A DNA stretch of 42,247 bases from Oceanobacillus bengalensis (GTDB taxonomy: Bacteria; Bacillota; Bacilli; Bacillales; Amphibacillaceae), in NCBI RefSeq assembly GCF_003628445.1, contig NZ_RBZO01000034.1:1-42247 (forward strand). Direction: 5' to 3'. This document shows positions 1 through 8,732 of the stretch, piece by piece; the stretch's first letter is position 1; every line of letters starts with the position of its first letter. Both the position numbers and the translations under genes were made by a program. A model generated the notes under the pieces. The model worked only from the letters and a program-made list of their open reading frames with translations. It had not been told where the DNA came from and did no database searches.

Positions 1-41
1 TAATTTGTTTAGTCGCTATTAACGGTAGGGTATTTTGTTAG

Positions 42-59
42 GGCTGGCAAGCCTTTTTT
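42..59 (+). terminator. Rho-independent terminator
   Basis: A short stem GGCT/AGCC with a four-base loop is followed directly by six T residues. It probably ends a gene lying before the window. Confidence 0.5.
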
Positions 60-597
60 ATTTGTGCAACCTTCTAACATTTTGGTTGCAATACTCTGTA
101 CTTTTATTATGCATTAAACAACATAGTTGAAAATATTAATGGTCTTTTAAATGGAGATAACTATATTCATCCTTGATTTAAAGTTTTCTCTGTTGGACGA
201 ATATATAAGATTAACAACTAAAAAAGTAGAACGGCCTAGGAGTCTATTAACAAACTGAGAATGGGATGTTCTCGAACAGATGGTTGCTGGTTTGTAAAAA
301 TGTGAAACCGCTATCAGATTAGATATATCGTATAAAGCGGTGAAAACCATGTAACATAGGGAATTTGATTGTAAGAATAAAACAAATGCAATATTGAAGG
401 CTCTAAATAAGGGATGGTTCAACTTGGTAGATAGGAAAATATAAAAGGTTCTATTTGCATAAGTGCAGGTCGTGGCATTCGCTATAAAGGCTAGGTGGAT
501 GCCTAGTTTTTCAACTAAAAAAAGATAATATTTCCTGATTCATCTAGTTAGTATATTCCTGAAAGGTTACCGTGAATGTTACAAGGGGTGTAATTAA
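60..597. other. Intergenic region, no gene seen
   Basis: No convincing gene is seen in this stretch. The 91-codon minus-strand reading frame at 147-422 has no good ribosome site and a composition typical of a chance frame. A terminator-like hairpin (CTAGG, six-base loop, CCTAG, then five T) lies at 491-511. The leader of the following gene has no match to a c-di-GMP riboswitch that I can recognise. Confidence 0.4.
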
Positions 598-2067
598 TTG
601 AAGGAACTTTTCAGAGTGAGATTGTTTATTATTATGATTGTCTTTGCTACTGTCATTGCTTTTACGATTGCGATTATTAATGAGCAAAGAATTACGAATG
701 AATTATTAGAGAACAACAAATTTCAAATAGAACAAATTGAGGATACAGTAAAATACTCACTAGAAACCATCGATAAAGTTTACTATTATTTTGATGATGA
801 TACAGCTGCTAACATGGAAAGGAATTCTAAATTTCTTATAGACTTATATGAAGATAATCCTTCTTTTACTGAATGGGATTTCAATTCTTTAAAAGAGCAA
901 TTAGGTATGGATATATATATTATAAATAATAATAATGTTGTTACCCACAGTAGCTTAGTAAGTGATATCGGTATGGATTTTGAGGAATGCTGTCATACAT
1001 TAGCTGGTATTTTGGACGAAAGAAGAAGTACTGGAGAATTTTATCATGATGGCATGGACATCGCACAAGATACGGGTGAAATTACAAAGTTTAGTTATAT
1101 GGCGACGCCAGATAAAGAGCATTTGATCGAACTCAGCTATAATTTGCAGGACGGAGAGATATTTGGTGAATTTAACTTTCTACAAGTAATGGGTGAATTA
1201 GAAGAGAAATATCCGTCTATCAATGAAATTAATATCCTAAACTTAGGTGGTCTTTCTCTAGGGGAATCTGCTAATGAGTGGAAATTAACGGCTGAAAGAA
1301 GACAGGCATTTGAGAAAGCGTTAAATACAGATGAAACAATTGAGGTAAAAGTGGATTTAAATGATAGTCAACTATCCTACCGTTATGTTCCATACCGCTC
1401 AAAATATGACTCGGGGTCAACACAAGATAAAGTAATTGAAATTGTACATAGTAATAACCAATTACAAGTAGTTCTTGTTAAAAATCAAAGAATATTTATT
1501 ATCCAATTAATCTTGGTATTAATTGTTACAATCATTTTGTCTCTAATTACTTCAAAATGGTTCGCAAGGCCTGTTCACATGGCATTTCATGACAAATTAA
1601 CCGGTTTAAAAAATAGAGCTGCATTTGAAGAAGACCTTCAAAGACAGTTGGATAAGAATGAAGGTAGCATTGCATTACTGATGTTTGACTTAGATAACTT
1701 TAAATTAGTTAATGATCATTTGGGATATGACCAAGGTGATCAATTACTACAACTTGTTGGTTCATCTGTAGAAGCCTCTTTACCTAAAGGTAAAACAATA
1801 TATCGACTAGGTGGAGATGAGTTTACTATTATTATGCCGTCGAGTAATAGAGATGATGCAGAACAGATAGCTGAATTAATTATGAGTAATTTAAATGAAG
1901 TCATTAAACAGATGACAGAGCTAAAAGGATTACATGTAACTGTAAGTTTGGGTATAGCTATCGCTCCTGATGATGGGGTAGATCTGGAAAGCCTCTATAA
2001 GAAAGCAGATATTGCAATGTATAAGTCAAAAGAGTTGGGGAAGAATCAATATTTTGTTTATCAGTAA
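598..2067 (+). CDS. Membrane-bound diguanylate cyclase (GGDEF domain)
   Basis: Predicted to make cyclic di-GMP from two GTP at the membrane. A transmembrane helix at about residues 7-27 and a second at about 299-322 bracket an extracytoplasmic region of some 270 residues, a likely sensor of no family I recognise. The C-terminal 155 residues form a GGDEF domain opening with DKLTGLKNR and carrying an intact GGDEF signature at 405-409. The residues just before the signature (PKGKTIYRL) lack the RxxD inhibitory site, so product feedback at that site is unlikely. The start is TTG at 598, chosen because AAGGGGTG lies 8 bases upstream. The gene is monocistronic and faces fabI. Catalytic class is secure; the sensed signal is unknown. 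Confidence 0.9.
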   Translation: MKELFRVRLFIIMIVFATVIAFTIAIINEQRITNELLENNKFQIEQIEDTVKYSLETIDKVYYYFDDDTAANMERNSKFLIDLYEDNPSFTEWDFNSLKEQLGMDIYIINNNNVVTHSSLVSDIGMDFEECCHTLAGILDERRSTGEFYHDGMDIAQDTGEITKFSYMATPDKEHLIELSYNLQDGEIFGEFNFLQVMGELEEKYPSINEINILNLGGLSLGESANEWKLTAERRQAFEKALNTDETIEVKVDLNDSQLSYRYVPYRSKYDSGSTQDKVIEIVHSNNQLQVVLVKNQRIFIIQLILVLIVTIILSLITSKWFARPVHMAFHDKLTGLKNRAAFEEDLQRQLDKNEGSIALLMFDLDNFKLVNDHLGYDQGDQLLQLVGSSVEASLPKGKTIYRLGGDEFTIIMPSSNRDDAEQIAELIMSNLNEVIKQMTELKGLHVTVSLGIAIAPDDGVDLESLYKKADIAMYKSKELGKNQYFVYQ

Positions 2068-2072
2068 ATCCT

Positions 2073-2120
2073 TAAAAAAAACAAGAAAGCCGCCTTCCTA
2101 AATGGAAGCGTCTTTCTTGT
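2073..2120 (-). terminator. Terminator of fabI, possibly bidirectional
   Basis: ACAAGAAAG and CTTTCTTGT, with an inner CTTCC/GGAAG stem, form a strong hairpin. On the minus strand it is followed by a run of at least seven T. It lies between the convergent cyclase and fabI genes. Confidence 0.8.
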
Positions 2121-2130
2121 GTAAAGATAA

Positions 2131-2907
2131 TCAACCACCAATAATGTGAAATCCAGAATCAACGTGTAACACTTCGCCAGTAACACCTCTTGAAAGGTCA
2201 CTAATAAAGAATAAAGTTGCATCACCTACTTGATCTTGATCAATACTGCGACGCAATGGAGCCTTTTCTTCAATAATACTTGCTTTCTCATTAAAGCCAG
2301 AAACACCTTTGGCTGATAACGTACGAATCGGACCAGCAGACACTGCATTTACACGAATACCATATTTCCCTACATCCTCTGCTAAATAGCGAACACTTGC
2401 CTCTAATGATGCTTTTGCAACACCCATGACGTTATAATTAGGAACAACACGTTCTGAACCTAGATAAGTTTGTGTTACAATGCTACCACCTTCAGTCATT
2501 AATTCCTTCGCAGCTCTTGTAACAGCAACTAGTGAATAGGCACTAATTTCTTGTGCTAATAGAAATCCATCTCGAGATGTGTCAGCATATTCTCCTTGAA
2601 GTTCTTCACGATTAGCGAATGCTACCGAATGAATTAATCCATGAATGGTACCAACCTCATCTTTAATCTTCCCAAAGGCTTCTTGAACGCTTTCATCACT
2701 GGCAACATCACAAGAGACAATTAACTTCGCTTCTATTTCGTGTTTTTCAAGTAAGTTAACTAATTTTTTATATGAACGCTCTTGTCTATTTGTAAAAATA
2801 AGGTCTGCCCCAGCATTATGTAATGATTTCGTAACACCCCATGCAATACTTCTTTCATTTGCAACTCCCATAATTACTATTGTTTTTCCTTCAAGTAGCT
2901 TTGTCAT
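2131..2907 (-). CDS. fabI: Enoyl-[acyl-carrier-protein] reductase FabI
   Basis: Catalyses the last step of each fatty-acid elongation cycle in the cytoplasm, reducing trans-2-enoyl-ACP with NAD(P)H (type II fatty acid synthesis). The 258-residue protein is the normal length. It shows the FabI-type nucleotide-binding loop GVANERSIAWG at 14-24, the catalytic tyrosines Y148 and Y158 and lysine K165, in TYLGSERVVPNYNVMGVAK, and the C-terminal VLHVDSGFHIIGG typical of Bacillus FabI. The start is ATG with AGGT about 6 bases upstream on the minus strand. It is transcribed alone. A palindromic sequence about 65 bases upstream resembles the FapR operator, which would place it in the lipid-homeostasis regulon. 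Confidence 0.95.
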   Translation of the reverse strand: MTKLLEGKTIVIMGVANERSIAWGVTKSLHNAGADLIFTNRQERSYKKLVNLLEKHEIEAKLIVSCDVASDESVQEAFGKIKDEVGTIHGLIHSVAFANREELQGEYADTSRDGFLLAQEISAYSLVAVTRAAKELMTEGGSIVTQTYLGSERVVPNYNVMGVAKASLEASVRYLAEDVGKYGIRVNAVSAGPIRTLSAKGVSGFNEKASIIEEKAPLRRSIDQDQVGDATLFFISDLSRGVTGEVLHVDSGFHIIGG

Positions 2908-2972
2908 TTTTTACCTCCAAAAAAGATTGTTATTATATTATAACCTAACTAGATTGCTAAAAGAAATCATAA

Positions 2973-2990
2973 ATTAGAACTTTTACTAAT
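2973..2990. promoter_or_regulatory. Candidate FapR operator upstream of fabI
   Basis: ATTAG and ACTAAT are inverted around a short spacer. The known FapR site of Bacillus is TTAGTACC with an inverted partner, one base longer in total. The match is partial, so the assignment rests mainly on the position upstream of a known FapR target gene. Confidence 0.35.
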
Positions 2991-3129
2991 CCGTGGAATT
3001 TCGGGTTGTAATTGTGTTGAATGAATGTTTAGATAAATGAATATATTCTTACAGAATGTGGATAGAGTGAAGTGTTTGGTTATGTAGGTTAAGAAACACA
3101 AAAAAATTTATAAAAATGCATTTTTCCTC

Positions 3130-3158
3130 TTTACAAATGGTGCATAACTAGATATAAT
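3130..3158 (+). promoter_or_regulatory. SigA-type promoter of the tRNA cluster
   Basis: TTTACA at 3130-3135 and TATAAT at 3153-3158 are separated by exactly 17 bases. The site lies 64 bases before the first tRNA, and no coding start intervenes. Confidence 0.7.
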
Positions 3159-3221
3159 AAAATTCGTCAGTTTGAAATAGCCCAGAAAAATGTAGTTTTT
3201 TGTAGGTTTAAGTTTTAATAT

Positions 3222-3296
3222 GGCCCGTTGGTCAAGTGGTTAAGACACCGCCCTTTCACGGCGGTATCACGGGTTCGAATCCCGTACGGGTCACCA
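3222..3296 (+). tRNA. tRNA-Glu (TTC)
   Basis: A full cloverleaf: the acceptor GGCCCGT pairs with ACGGGTC, the anticodon loop is CTTTCAC, and the T loop is TTCGAAT. The 3' CCA is encoded. Confidence 0.95.
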
Positions 3297-3300
3297 ACAT

Positions 3301-3376
3301 GGAGGATTAGCTCAGCTGGGAGAGCACCTGCCTTACAAGCAGGGGGTCACAGGTTCGAGCCCTGTATCCTCCACCA
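3301..3376 (+). tRNA. tRNA-Val (TAC)
   Basis: A complete cloverleaf with acceptor GGAGGAT/ATCCTCC, anticodon loop CTTACAA, and encoded CCA. It follows tRNA-Glu by four bases. Confidence 0.95.
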
Positions 3377-3378
3377 TA

Positions 3379-3405
3379 CTTCCTTAGCTCAATTGGTAGA
3401 GCAAG
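3379..3405 (+). pseudogene. tRNA 5' half (tRNA-Thr-like fragment)
   Basis: The 20-base stretch TAGCTCAATTGGTAGAGCAA is identical to the D-arm region of the intact tRNA-Thr at 3537. Nothing after it can form an anticodon arm, T arm or acceptor strand. It is therefore a broken 5' half lying just before the intact gene it resembles. Confidence 0.75.
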
Positions 3406-3490
3406 CCGTTTGCTTCATCGAATATGCTACTATGTGCAGGCTTGCGAGGAGTGCGACTTCACCGAATATGCTTGCAACACGACGAGCCAC
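3401..3490 (+). repeat. Hairpin repeat block following the broken tRNA-Thr half
   Basis: GCAAGCC at 3401-3407 pairs with GGCTTGC at 3439-3445. The loop carries the motif TTCATCGAATATGCT, and a second copy, TTCACCGAATATGCT, lies at about 3458-3472. The same motif pair occurs in the block at 3867-3991, also after a broken tRNA half. The block has no plausible gene. Confidence 0.55.
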
Positions 3491-3536
3491 ACAAAATAAA
3501 TGTTCTAATTGACGTATGGGCATAAAACAATAATAC

Positions 3537-3612
<76 letters not shown>

Positions 3613-3653
3613 TTTTTATCATGTATAATTTATTACTTTATCGTTAACAATAC

Positions 3654-3738
3654 GGAGGGGTAGCGAAGTGGCTAAACGCGGCGGACTGTAAATCCGCTCC
3701 CTCAGGGTTCGGCAGTTCGAATCTGCCCCCCTCCACCA
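3654..3738 (+). tRNA. tRNA-Tyr (GTA)
   Basis: An 85-base class II tRNA with a long variable arm, acceptor GGAGGGG/CCCCTCC, anticodon GTA in ACTGTAAAT, and encoded CCA. Confidence 0.95.
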
Positions 3739-3746
3739 CTTATTGT

Positions 3747-3821
3747 TGGGCCATAGCCAAGCGGTAAGGCATCGGGTTTTGATCCCGTGTACCCCAGGTT
3801 CGAATCCTGGTGGCCCAGCCA
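3747..3821 (+). tRNA. tRNA-Gln (TTG)
   Basis: The acceptor TGGGCCA pairs with TGGCCCA, the anticodon loop is TTTTGAT (TTG), and CCA is encoded. Confidence 0.95.
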
Positions 3822-3839
3822 TTTTATTTTCTTATATAT

Positions 3840-3866
3840 GAGCTATTAGCTCATTCGGTAGAGCAA
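3840..3866 (+). pseudogene. tRNA-Lys 5' half (broken tRNA)
   Basis: GAGCTATTAGCTCATTCGG matches the start of the intact tRNA-Lys at 3992 with two substitutions, and continues through GTAGAGCA. The anticodon arm and everything 3' are absent. As with the tRNA-Thr fragment, the broken half lies directly before its intact counterpart. Confidence 0.75.
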
Positions 3867-3991
3867 CGAGCAATACTTCTTCCGAATAAGCTACGAGTAA
3901 CCCCGATGCATTGACATCTTTGAATAAGCTTTTAGAAGCAGGGGTCAACAAACAGAACGCTCTTCTAAATAGGAAGAGACTCATTATATAT
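3867..3991 (+). repeat. Hairpin repeat block following the broken tRNA-Lys half
   Basis: Two motif copies occur, TTCTTCCGAATAAGCT and a weaker ATCTTTGAATAAGCT. The second is enclosed by ACCCC (3900-3904) and GGGGT (3941-3945), with TGC/GCA pairing just inside. The layout matches the block at 3401-3490 although most of the sequence differs, which suggests a repeated structured element. Confidence 0.55.
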
Positions 3992-4064
3992 GAGCCATTA
4001 GCTCAGTCGGTAGAGCATTTGACTTTTAATCAAAGGGTCGAAGGTTCGAATCCTTCATGGCTCA
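3992..4064 (+). tRNA. tRNA-Lys (TTT)
   Basis: The acceptor GAGCCAT pairs with ATGGCTC and the anticodon loop is CTTTTAA. The gene ends in ATCA, so unlike its neighbours it does not encode the 3' CCA. Confidence 0.95.
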
Positions 4065-4094
4065 TCATCTTAATAATTGAATGTTTCACTAAAT

Positions 4095-4137
4095 AAACAA
4101 GGTCGGTTGTTCTTAGAATGCCTACCTTGTTTGTTTG
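4095..4137 (+). terminator. Terminator of the tRNA cluster
   Basis: AAACAAGGT and ACCTTGTTT form a nine-base stem, and a T-rich stretch follows. Confidence 0.7.
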
Positions 4138-4198
4138 CTTTTTGGGCCATTTTTTTACATAATAGGTACAGGTATTTTTTAAAACCCATTTAACTTTT

Positions 4199-4226
4199 TT
4201 GTATCATGTAAAGGCATTATTATAAA
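4199..4226 (+). promoter_or_regulatory. Possible promoter of the mevalonate operon
   Basis: TTGTAT and TATAAA are 16 bases apart and lie about 95 bases before the first gene. Other AT-rich hexamers nearby could serve instead. Confidence 0.3.
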
Positions 4227-4318
4227 GATAATAGAAGGAAACATGTTATAATAATAGATAGGTTTTTAAACGTTAACAAGTTACAGTGAATTTTTGTATA
4301 TAAAGAGGATGATACAGT

Positions 4319-5608
4319 ATGGAGACATCCAGAATTCCTGGGTTCTATAATATGACTGTTGATGAACGTCTGAAGTTGTTAAAAGAGTTGCAGCTTTGTA
4401 CGGATGAGGATATGGAATCACTTAAGACGAGTGAACCTCTAACAACAGAAACTGCTGATAATATGATTGAAAATGTAATTGGAACGTTTCAGCTTCCACT
4501 TGGCTTAGGTTTAAATTTTCTAATTAATGAGAAGGAATATGTAATTCCAATGGCTATTGAAGAGGCCTCTGTCGTCGCTTCTGCTAGTCATATAGCAAAG
4601 ATTGTAAGAGAAGCTGGTGGTTTTACAACGGAAGCAACAGATCGAATAATGATTGGTCAAATCCAAGTAGTAGCTTGCCCAGACTTTCATGAAGCAAAAG
4701 AAACATTACTTCGTGCAAAGGAGTCTTTAATAAAAGCTGCGAATGATGCCTATCCTAGTATCGTTCGTCGAGGCGGTGGTGCAGAGGATTTGGATGTAAG
4801 GATCATAAATGAAAAAACTGGATCCAAGTATAGCCAAATGCTCGTTATGCATTTGTATATTAATACATGTGATGCAATGGGTGCGAATATTATTAATACG
4901 ATGGTTGAATCAATCGCCCCTATCGTAGAGGACTTAACAAAGGGTAAAGTTTATCTGCGAATTTTATCGAATTATGCAGATAAGTGTCTTGCACGCGCAA
5001 AATGTGTCATCCCACCTGAACTTCTTAAAACAGGGGAATTCTCTGGCGAAGAAGTAAGGGATGGCGTTATACATGCCTTTGAATTTGCAGCTTCTGACCC
5101 ATATCGTGCGGTTACACATAATAAAGGAATTATGAATGGAATTGATCCCGTAGTAATTGCAACAGGTAATGATTGGAGAGCGGTGGAGGCAGGTGCACAT
5201 GCCTATGCATCTCGACATGGTTCATACACTTCGATGACTAACTGGTGGATAGACAAACAAGGCAATCTTGTGGGAGAGTTGGAGCTTCCAATGTCAATTG
5301 GAATAGTTGGTGGAGCAACGCGAGTGCATCCGCTAGCGAAGTTTTCATTGGGCATATTGAAAGTGGAATCAGCGAAAGAACTATCACAAATTATTGTTGC
5401 TGTTGGTTTAGCGCAAAATCTAGGCGCACTAAAAGCATTGGCAACGGACGGTATTCAAAAAGGACATATGGCATTACACTCTCGCTCTGTTGCAATTGCG
5501 GCAGGAGCTACAGGGGAGATGATTGATATCATTGCAAATCAATTAATCGAACAAAAAGAAATCCGTGTAGGTAAAGCTAAAGAATTGGTGGAACAATATA
5601 CAAAATGA
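4319..5608 (+). CDS. mvaA: Hydroxymethylglutaryl-CoA reductase, class II
   Basis: Interconverts HMG-CoA and mevalonate, the committed step of the mevalonate route to isopentenyl diphosphate. The protein has 429 residues, the usual size for the soluble class II enzyme, and no membrane anchor. Visible motifs are ENVIGTFQLPLGLGLNF at 51-67, the catalytic glutamate in MAIEEASVVASAS (78-90), the lysine in HNKGIMNGID, the aspartate in TGNDWRAVEAG, and the histidine in GHMALHSRSVA. The start ATG has AGAGGA 9-10 bases upstream. It is the first gene of a four-gene operon and overlaps the next by 4 bases. No HMG-CoA synthase or thiolase gene is in this window. Confidence 0.95.
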   Translation: METSRIPGFYNMTVDERLKLLKELQLCTDEDMESLKTSEPLTTETADNMIENVIGTFQLPLGLGLNFLINEKEYVIPMAIEEASVVASASHIAKIVREAGGFTTEATDRIMIGQIQVVACPDFHEAKETLLRAKESLIKAANDAYPSIVRRGGGAEDLDVRIINEKTGSKYSQMLVMHLYINTCDAMGANIINTMVESIAPIVEDLTKGKVYLRILSNYADKCLARAKCVIPPELLKTGEFSGEEVRDGVIHAFEFAASDPYRAVTHNKGIMNGIDPVVIATGNDWRAVEAGAHAYASRHGSYTSMTNWWIDKQGNLVGELELPMSIGIVGGATRVHPLAKFSLGILKVESAKELSQIIVAVGLAQNLGALKALATDGIQKGHMALHSRSVAIAAGATGEMIDIIANQLIEQKEIRVGKAKELVEQYTK

Positions 5609-6570
5609 GAGCAGAAGAAGTAACAACTACAGAAAAAACAGCTATTGGAGTAGCTCATAGTAAGGTAATTTTGATTGGGGAGCATGCAGTTGTACACGGA
5701 CAACCAGCTATAGCTATACCCTTTCCATTAATTGGTGTGGAGACTGTTATTGAGCGTGTTCCTGGTAAGATACAAATGGACAGTGCCTTTTATCATGGTC
5801 CATTGAACTTTGCGCCAGAATCATTACAAGGAATTGTTAAATGTATTAGAGGGACATTACAATACCTCGAATTACCAGGAAAGGATTTATTGATTCGAAT
5901 CAGTTCATCGATTCCGCCTGGTAAAGGGTTAGGTTCCAGTGCTTCAGTTGCTTTATCGGTCATACGTTCTCTATTTGCATATGCAAATCGTACGTATACA
6001 GATAAAGAGTTATTAGACTTGGCTAATATTGCGGAAACACATGCACATGGGCAACCTAGTGGCATTGATACAATTACGATTAATTCCCATTCACCTGTTT
6101 GGTTTGAAAAAGATTATCCAGTAAAATATATTAACCTGGCAGAGGATTTCCACTTTATTGTGGCTGATTCTGGCAGAGTAGGTGATACACGGTCTTCTGT
6201 TGAATCAGTTGCTCGTTTGCTTAAATCAGCACCTGGGAGAATTCATCGAAAACTGGAACGGATTGGAGATTTGACTCACCAAGCAAAGCATGCCCTAGAA
6301 AAGGCTGGTAAGTATATCTTGGGTCAACTATTAGATGAAGCCCAGAAAGAATTGGAATCTTTAGGTGTTAGTGACACGGGGCTAAATCGTCTCATTTCTG
6401 TAGCGAAGAAAGAGGGCGCATTAGGTGCGAAGTTAACTGGTGGCGGCAATGGTGGATGTATTATCGCGCTAGCAAGGAATGAAGTACATTCGAGACAACT
6501 TGCTGAAAAACTCAGGAAGTACGGAGCGCATGCGGTTTGGCCATTTGTTTTAAAAAAACATGAGAATTAG
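5605..6570 (+). CDS. mvk: Mevalonate kinase
   Basis: Phosphorylates mevalonate to 5-phosphomevalonate with ATP. This is a GHMP-family kinase of 321 residues with HSKVILIGEHAVVHGQPA at 18-35, the glycine-rich ATP loop PPGKGLGSSAS at 104-114, the catalytic pair in ETHAHGQPSGIDT (E144, D155), and the C-terminal motif KLTGGGNGGC. HAHGQPSGID is characteristic of mevalonate kinase rather than of the phosphomevalonate enzyme two genes on. Its ATG overlaps the mvaA stop codon (ATGA), indicating translational coupling. Confidence 0.93.
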   Translation: MRAEEVTTTEKTAIGVAHSKVILIGEHAVVHGQPAIAIPFPLIGVETVIERVPGKIQMDSAFYHGPLNFAPESLQGIVKCIRGTLQYLELPGKDLLIRISSSIPPGKGLGSSASVALSVIRSLFAYANRTYTDKELLDLANIAETHAHGQPSGIDTITINSHSPVWFEKDYPVKYINLAEDFHFIVADSGRVGDTRSSVESVARLLKSAPGRIHRKLERIGDLTHQAKHALEKAGKYILGQLLDEAQKELESLGVSDTGLNRLISVAKKEGALGAKLTGGGNGGCIIALARNEVHSRQLAEKLRKYGAHAVWPFVLKKHEN

Positions 6571-6590
6571 TAAAAAAAGGGGATAGATTT

Positions 6591-7568
6591 GTGAAAGGTA
6601 CAGCTAAAGCACATACAAATATTGCATTAATTAAATATTGGGGAAAGCGCAACGATGCGTTAATCTTACCAACGAATAGCAGTCTTTCTTTAACATTAGA
6701 TGGTTTCTATACAAAAACTACTGTAGAATTCAGGCGAGATCTATCCTCTGACCTCTTTTTATTAAATGACCAAGCGGTGTCAGGGCAAGCCTACGAACGG
6801 GTATCTAGGTTTTTAGACTTAGTACGCAAATTGTCTGGAGAAGAAAATATATATGCCGAAGTAAACTCACGTAATGAAGTACCAACAGCAGCGGGTTTTG
6901 CCTCATCAGCTTCTGGATTTGCTGCCCTTGCTGCTGCTAGTACTCGGGCTATTGGTCTTGAGCTATCCGATGAAGAGTTATCTATTTTAACTCGTCAGGG
7001 GTCTGGTTCTGCTTGCCGTTCTATTTATGGCGGATTTGTTGAGTGGCAGATGGGCGAGCGTGAGGATGGATTAGACTCACGTGCTGTACAGGTTGCCCCC
7101 GAGGATTATTGGGATGTTCGTGTTGCAGCAGTTGAATTATCTTCTACCATGAAAAAAGTGTCAAGTCGAGAAGGGATGAAACGAACTGTAGATACAAGCC
7201 CATTCTATTCAGGATGGTTAGAGGCTATTCCAAACGATTTGATGCAATTAAAAGCTGCTATTAAAGAAAAAGACTTTGAAAAACTCGGAGCAATCGCTGA
7301 GGCGAATTGTTTGAAGATGCATGCTACCACATTAGGAGCGAATCCACCATTTACATATTGGCATGATACGACTGTCCGTGTTATGCATGCGATACAAGAA
7401 ATGCGGTCCAAAGGTATTCCAGTGTTTTTCACTATTGATGCAGGGCCAAATGTAAAAGCACTTTATTTACCTGAGCATGAAGAAGTTGTTAAAAGCATGT
7501 TAGAGAATATACCAGGTGTAACGAGTGTTACATTAAGTAGAACCGGAAAAGGGATTTCCTATTTATAG
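6591..7568 (+). CDS. mvaD: Diphosphomevalonate decarboxylase
   Basis: Converts 5-diphosphomevalonate to isopentenyl diphosphate with ATP-dependent phosphorylation and decarboxylation. At 325 residues it is of normal length. The family motif ALIKYWGKR is at 12-20, followed by PTNSSLSLTL, the phosphate loop PTAAGFASSASG at 98-109, GSGSACRSIYGGFVEW, and the catalytic aspartate in TIDAGPNVK near the C-terminus. The start is GTG, supported by AAAAAGGGGAT upstream; the spacer after mvk is 20 bases. In the operon it precedes the kinase that supplies its substrate, the common order in Gram-positive cocci. Confidence 0.95.
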   Translation: MKGTAKAHTNIALIKYWGKRNDALILPTNSSLSLTLDGFYTKTTVEFRRDLSSDLFLLNDQAVSGQAYERVSRFLDLVRKLSGEENIYAEVNSRNEVPTAAGFASSASGFAALAAASTRAIGLELSDEELSILTRQGSGSACRSIYGGFVEWQMGEREDGLDSRAVQVAPEDYWDVRVAAVELSSTMKKVSSREGMKRTVDTSPFYSGWLEAIPNDLMQLKAAIKEKDFEKLGAIAEANCLKMHATTLGANPPFTYWHDTTVRVMHAIQEMRSKGIPVFFTIDAGPNVKALYLPEHEEVVKSMLENIPGVTSVTLSRTGKGISYL

Positions 7569-7578
7569 GGGTTGAAAT

Positions 7579-8688
7579 ATGTTGAATGATAAACCGATGA
7601 CCATACAAGTGCCTGGAAAATTAATGATTGCTGGTGAGTTTGCAGTGTTGGAACCGTATCATCAGCTTGGCGTTTTGGCGGTAGACCGATTTGTTTATGC
7701 AACAATTGAAGCGTCTAGTGAAAATAGCCTGACTTTAGAGGATTTTAATTTAGATAAATTAGATTTCACGTTTCATAACAATCAGATTGAGATTAATACG
7801 ACGGATAACCGGATTGGCTTTATCAAGGATGCAATGACAATTGTTTATACCTATTTGGACGAACAAACAATTCGTATGCCGAAAATAAAACTGTCTATTA
7901 AAAGTGAGTTAGATGATGCGTCTGGTATAAAGTATGGTTTAGGGTCAAGTGCTGCTGTTGTTACGGCTGTGGTAAGCGCAATTCTTAAATTCGCACTGGA
8001 ACAGCCTACGAAAGAACTAATTTTTAGGCTAGCAGCTATTTCACATGTTAAAACGCAAGGGAATGGGTCTGGAGCAGATGTTGCAGCCTCTTCTTATGGT
8101 GGACTATTGAAGTACGCATCTTTTCAGGCAGAATGGTTACATAATGAATATACACAAACTAGCTCTATTTCCGCATTATTGGAGAAGGAATGGAAATACT
8201 TTGCGCTAGAACCGATAGATATACCAGATAATATCTACTTTTGTGTTGGGTGGACGGGCAAACCAGCATCTACTGCAAAGTTAGTTGATATTATCCTCCA
8301 ATTAAAAGTAAGTAATCCATTCATGTTTGATGAATTTCTTAAAGATAGTAAAGAGGCTGTAGGATACTTTTTCAAAGGTATAGAGCACAAGGACTTTAGC
8401 CTTGTCTCTAAAGGTGTAAAGAAAAACAGACGTGCATTAGCTACTGTTGGAATGCATGCCAATGCACCAGTAGAAACGCCGAAGCTTACAACGTTGTGTG
8501 ATCTTGCGGAAGAATTGGGTGGCGCAGGAAAACCATCTGGTGCTGGTGGAGGAGACTGTGGGATTGCCTTTATGCCATCTCGTGAGGCAGCTGATAAATT
8601 GATCATTGCTTGGGAAGAAGCGGGAATTAAACCCCTTGCACTACAGCCAAGCCTAGAGGGTGCTAAGCTGATACAGAAAGAGACATGA
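7579..8688 (+). CDS. mvaK2: Phosphomevalonate kinase
   Basis: Phosphorylates 5-phosphomevalonate to 5-diphosphomevalonate. This GHMP-family kinase of 369 residues has VPGKLMIAGEFAVLEPYH at 11-28, KYGLGSSAAVVTA at 118-130, the internal motif GNGSGADVAASSYGG, and the C-terminal GAGKPSGAGGGDCGIAF. The AGEFAVLEP motif is typical of bacterial phosphomevalonate kinase. The gene starts 11 bases after mvaD with AGGGG upstream. Its stop codon lies within the operon terminator stem. Confidence 0.94.
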   Translation: MLNDKPMTIQVPGKLMIAGEFAVLEPYHQLGVLAVDRFVYATIEASSENSLTLEDFNLDKLDFTFHNNQIEINTTDNRIGFIKDAMTIVYTYLDEQTIRMPKIKLSIKSELDDASGIKYGLGSSAAVVTAVVSAILKFALEQPTKELIFRLAAISHVKTQGNGSGADVAASSYGGLLKYASFQAEWLHNEYTQTSSISALLEKEWKYFALEPIDIPDNIYFCVGWTGKPASTAKLVDIILQLKVSNPFMFDEFLKDSKEAVGYFFKGIEHKDFSLVSKGVKKNRRALATVGMHANAPVETPKLTTLCDLAEELGGAGKPSGAGGGDCGIAFMPSREAADKLIIAWEEAGIKPLALQPSLEGAKLIQKET

Positions 8689-8717
8689 TAGCCAAGTAGC
8701 ATCATGTCTCTTTTTTT
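8679..8717 (+). terminator. Terminator of the mevalonate operon
   Basis: AGAGACATGAT and ATCATGTCTC form a ten-base stem followed by seven T. The left arm overlaps the mvaK2 stop codon. Confidence 0.85.
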
Positions 8718-8732
8718 AATGTAGGTAGGTTA

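Noticed and set aside
147-422. 91-codon minus-strand ORF
   Set aside because: No ribosome site and no protein-like family features.
430-597. c-di-GMP riboswitch before the diguanylate cyclase
   Set aside because: The conserved GGGCAAACC and GGTAGGTAGC-type core is absent.
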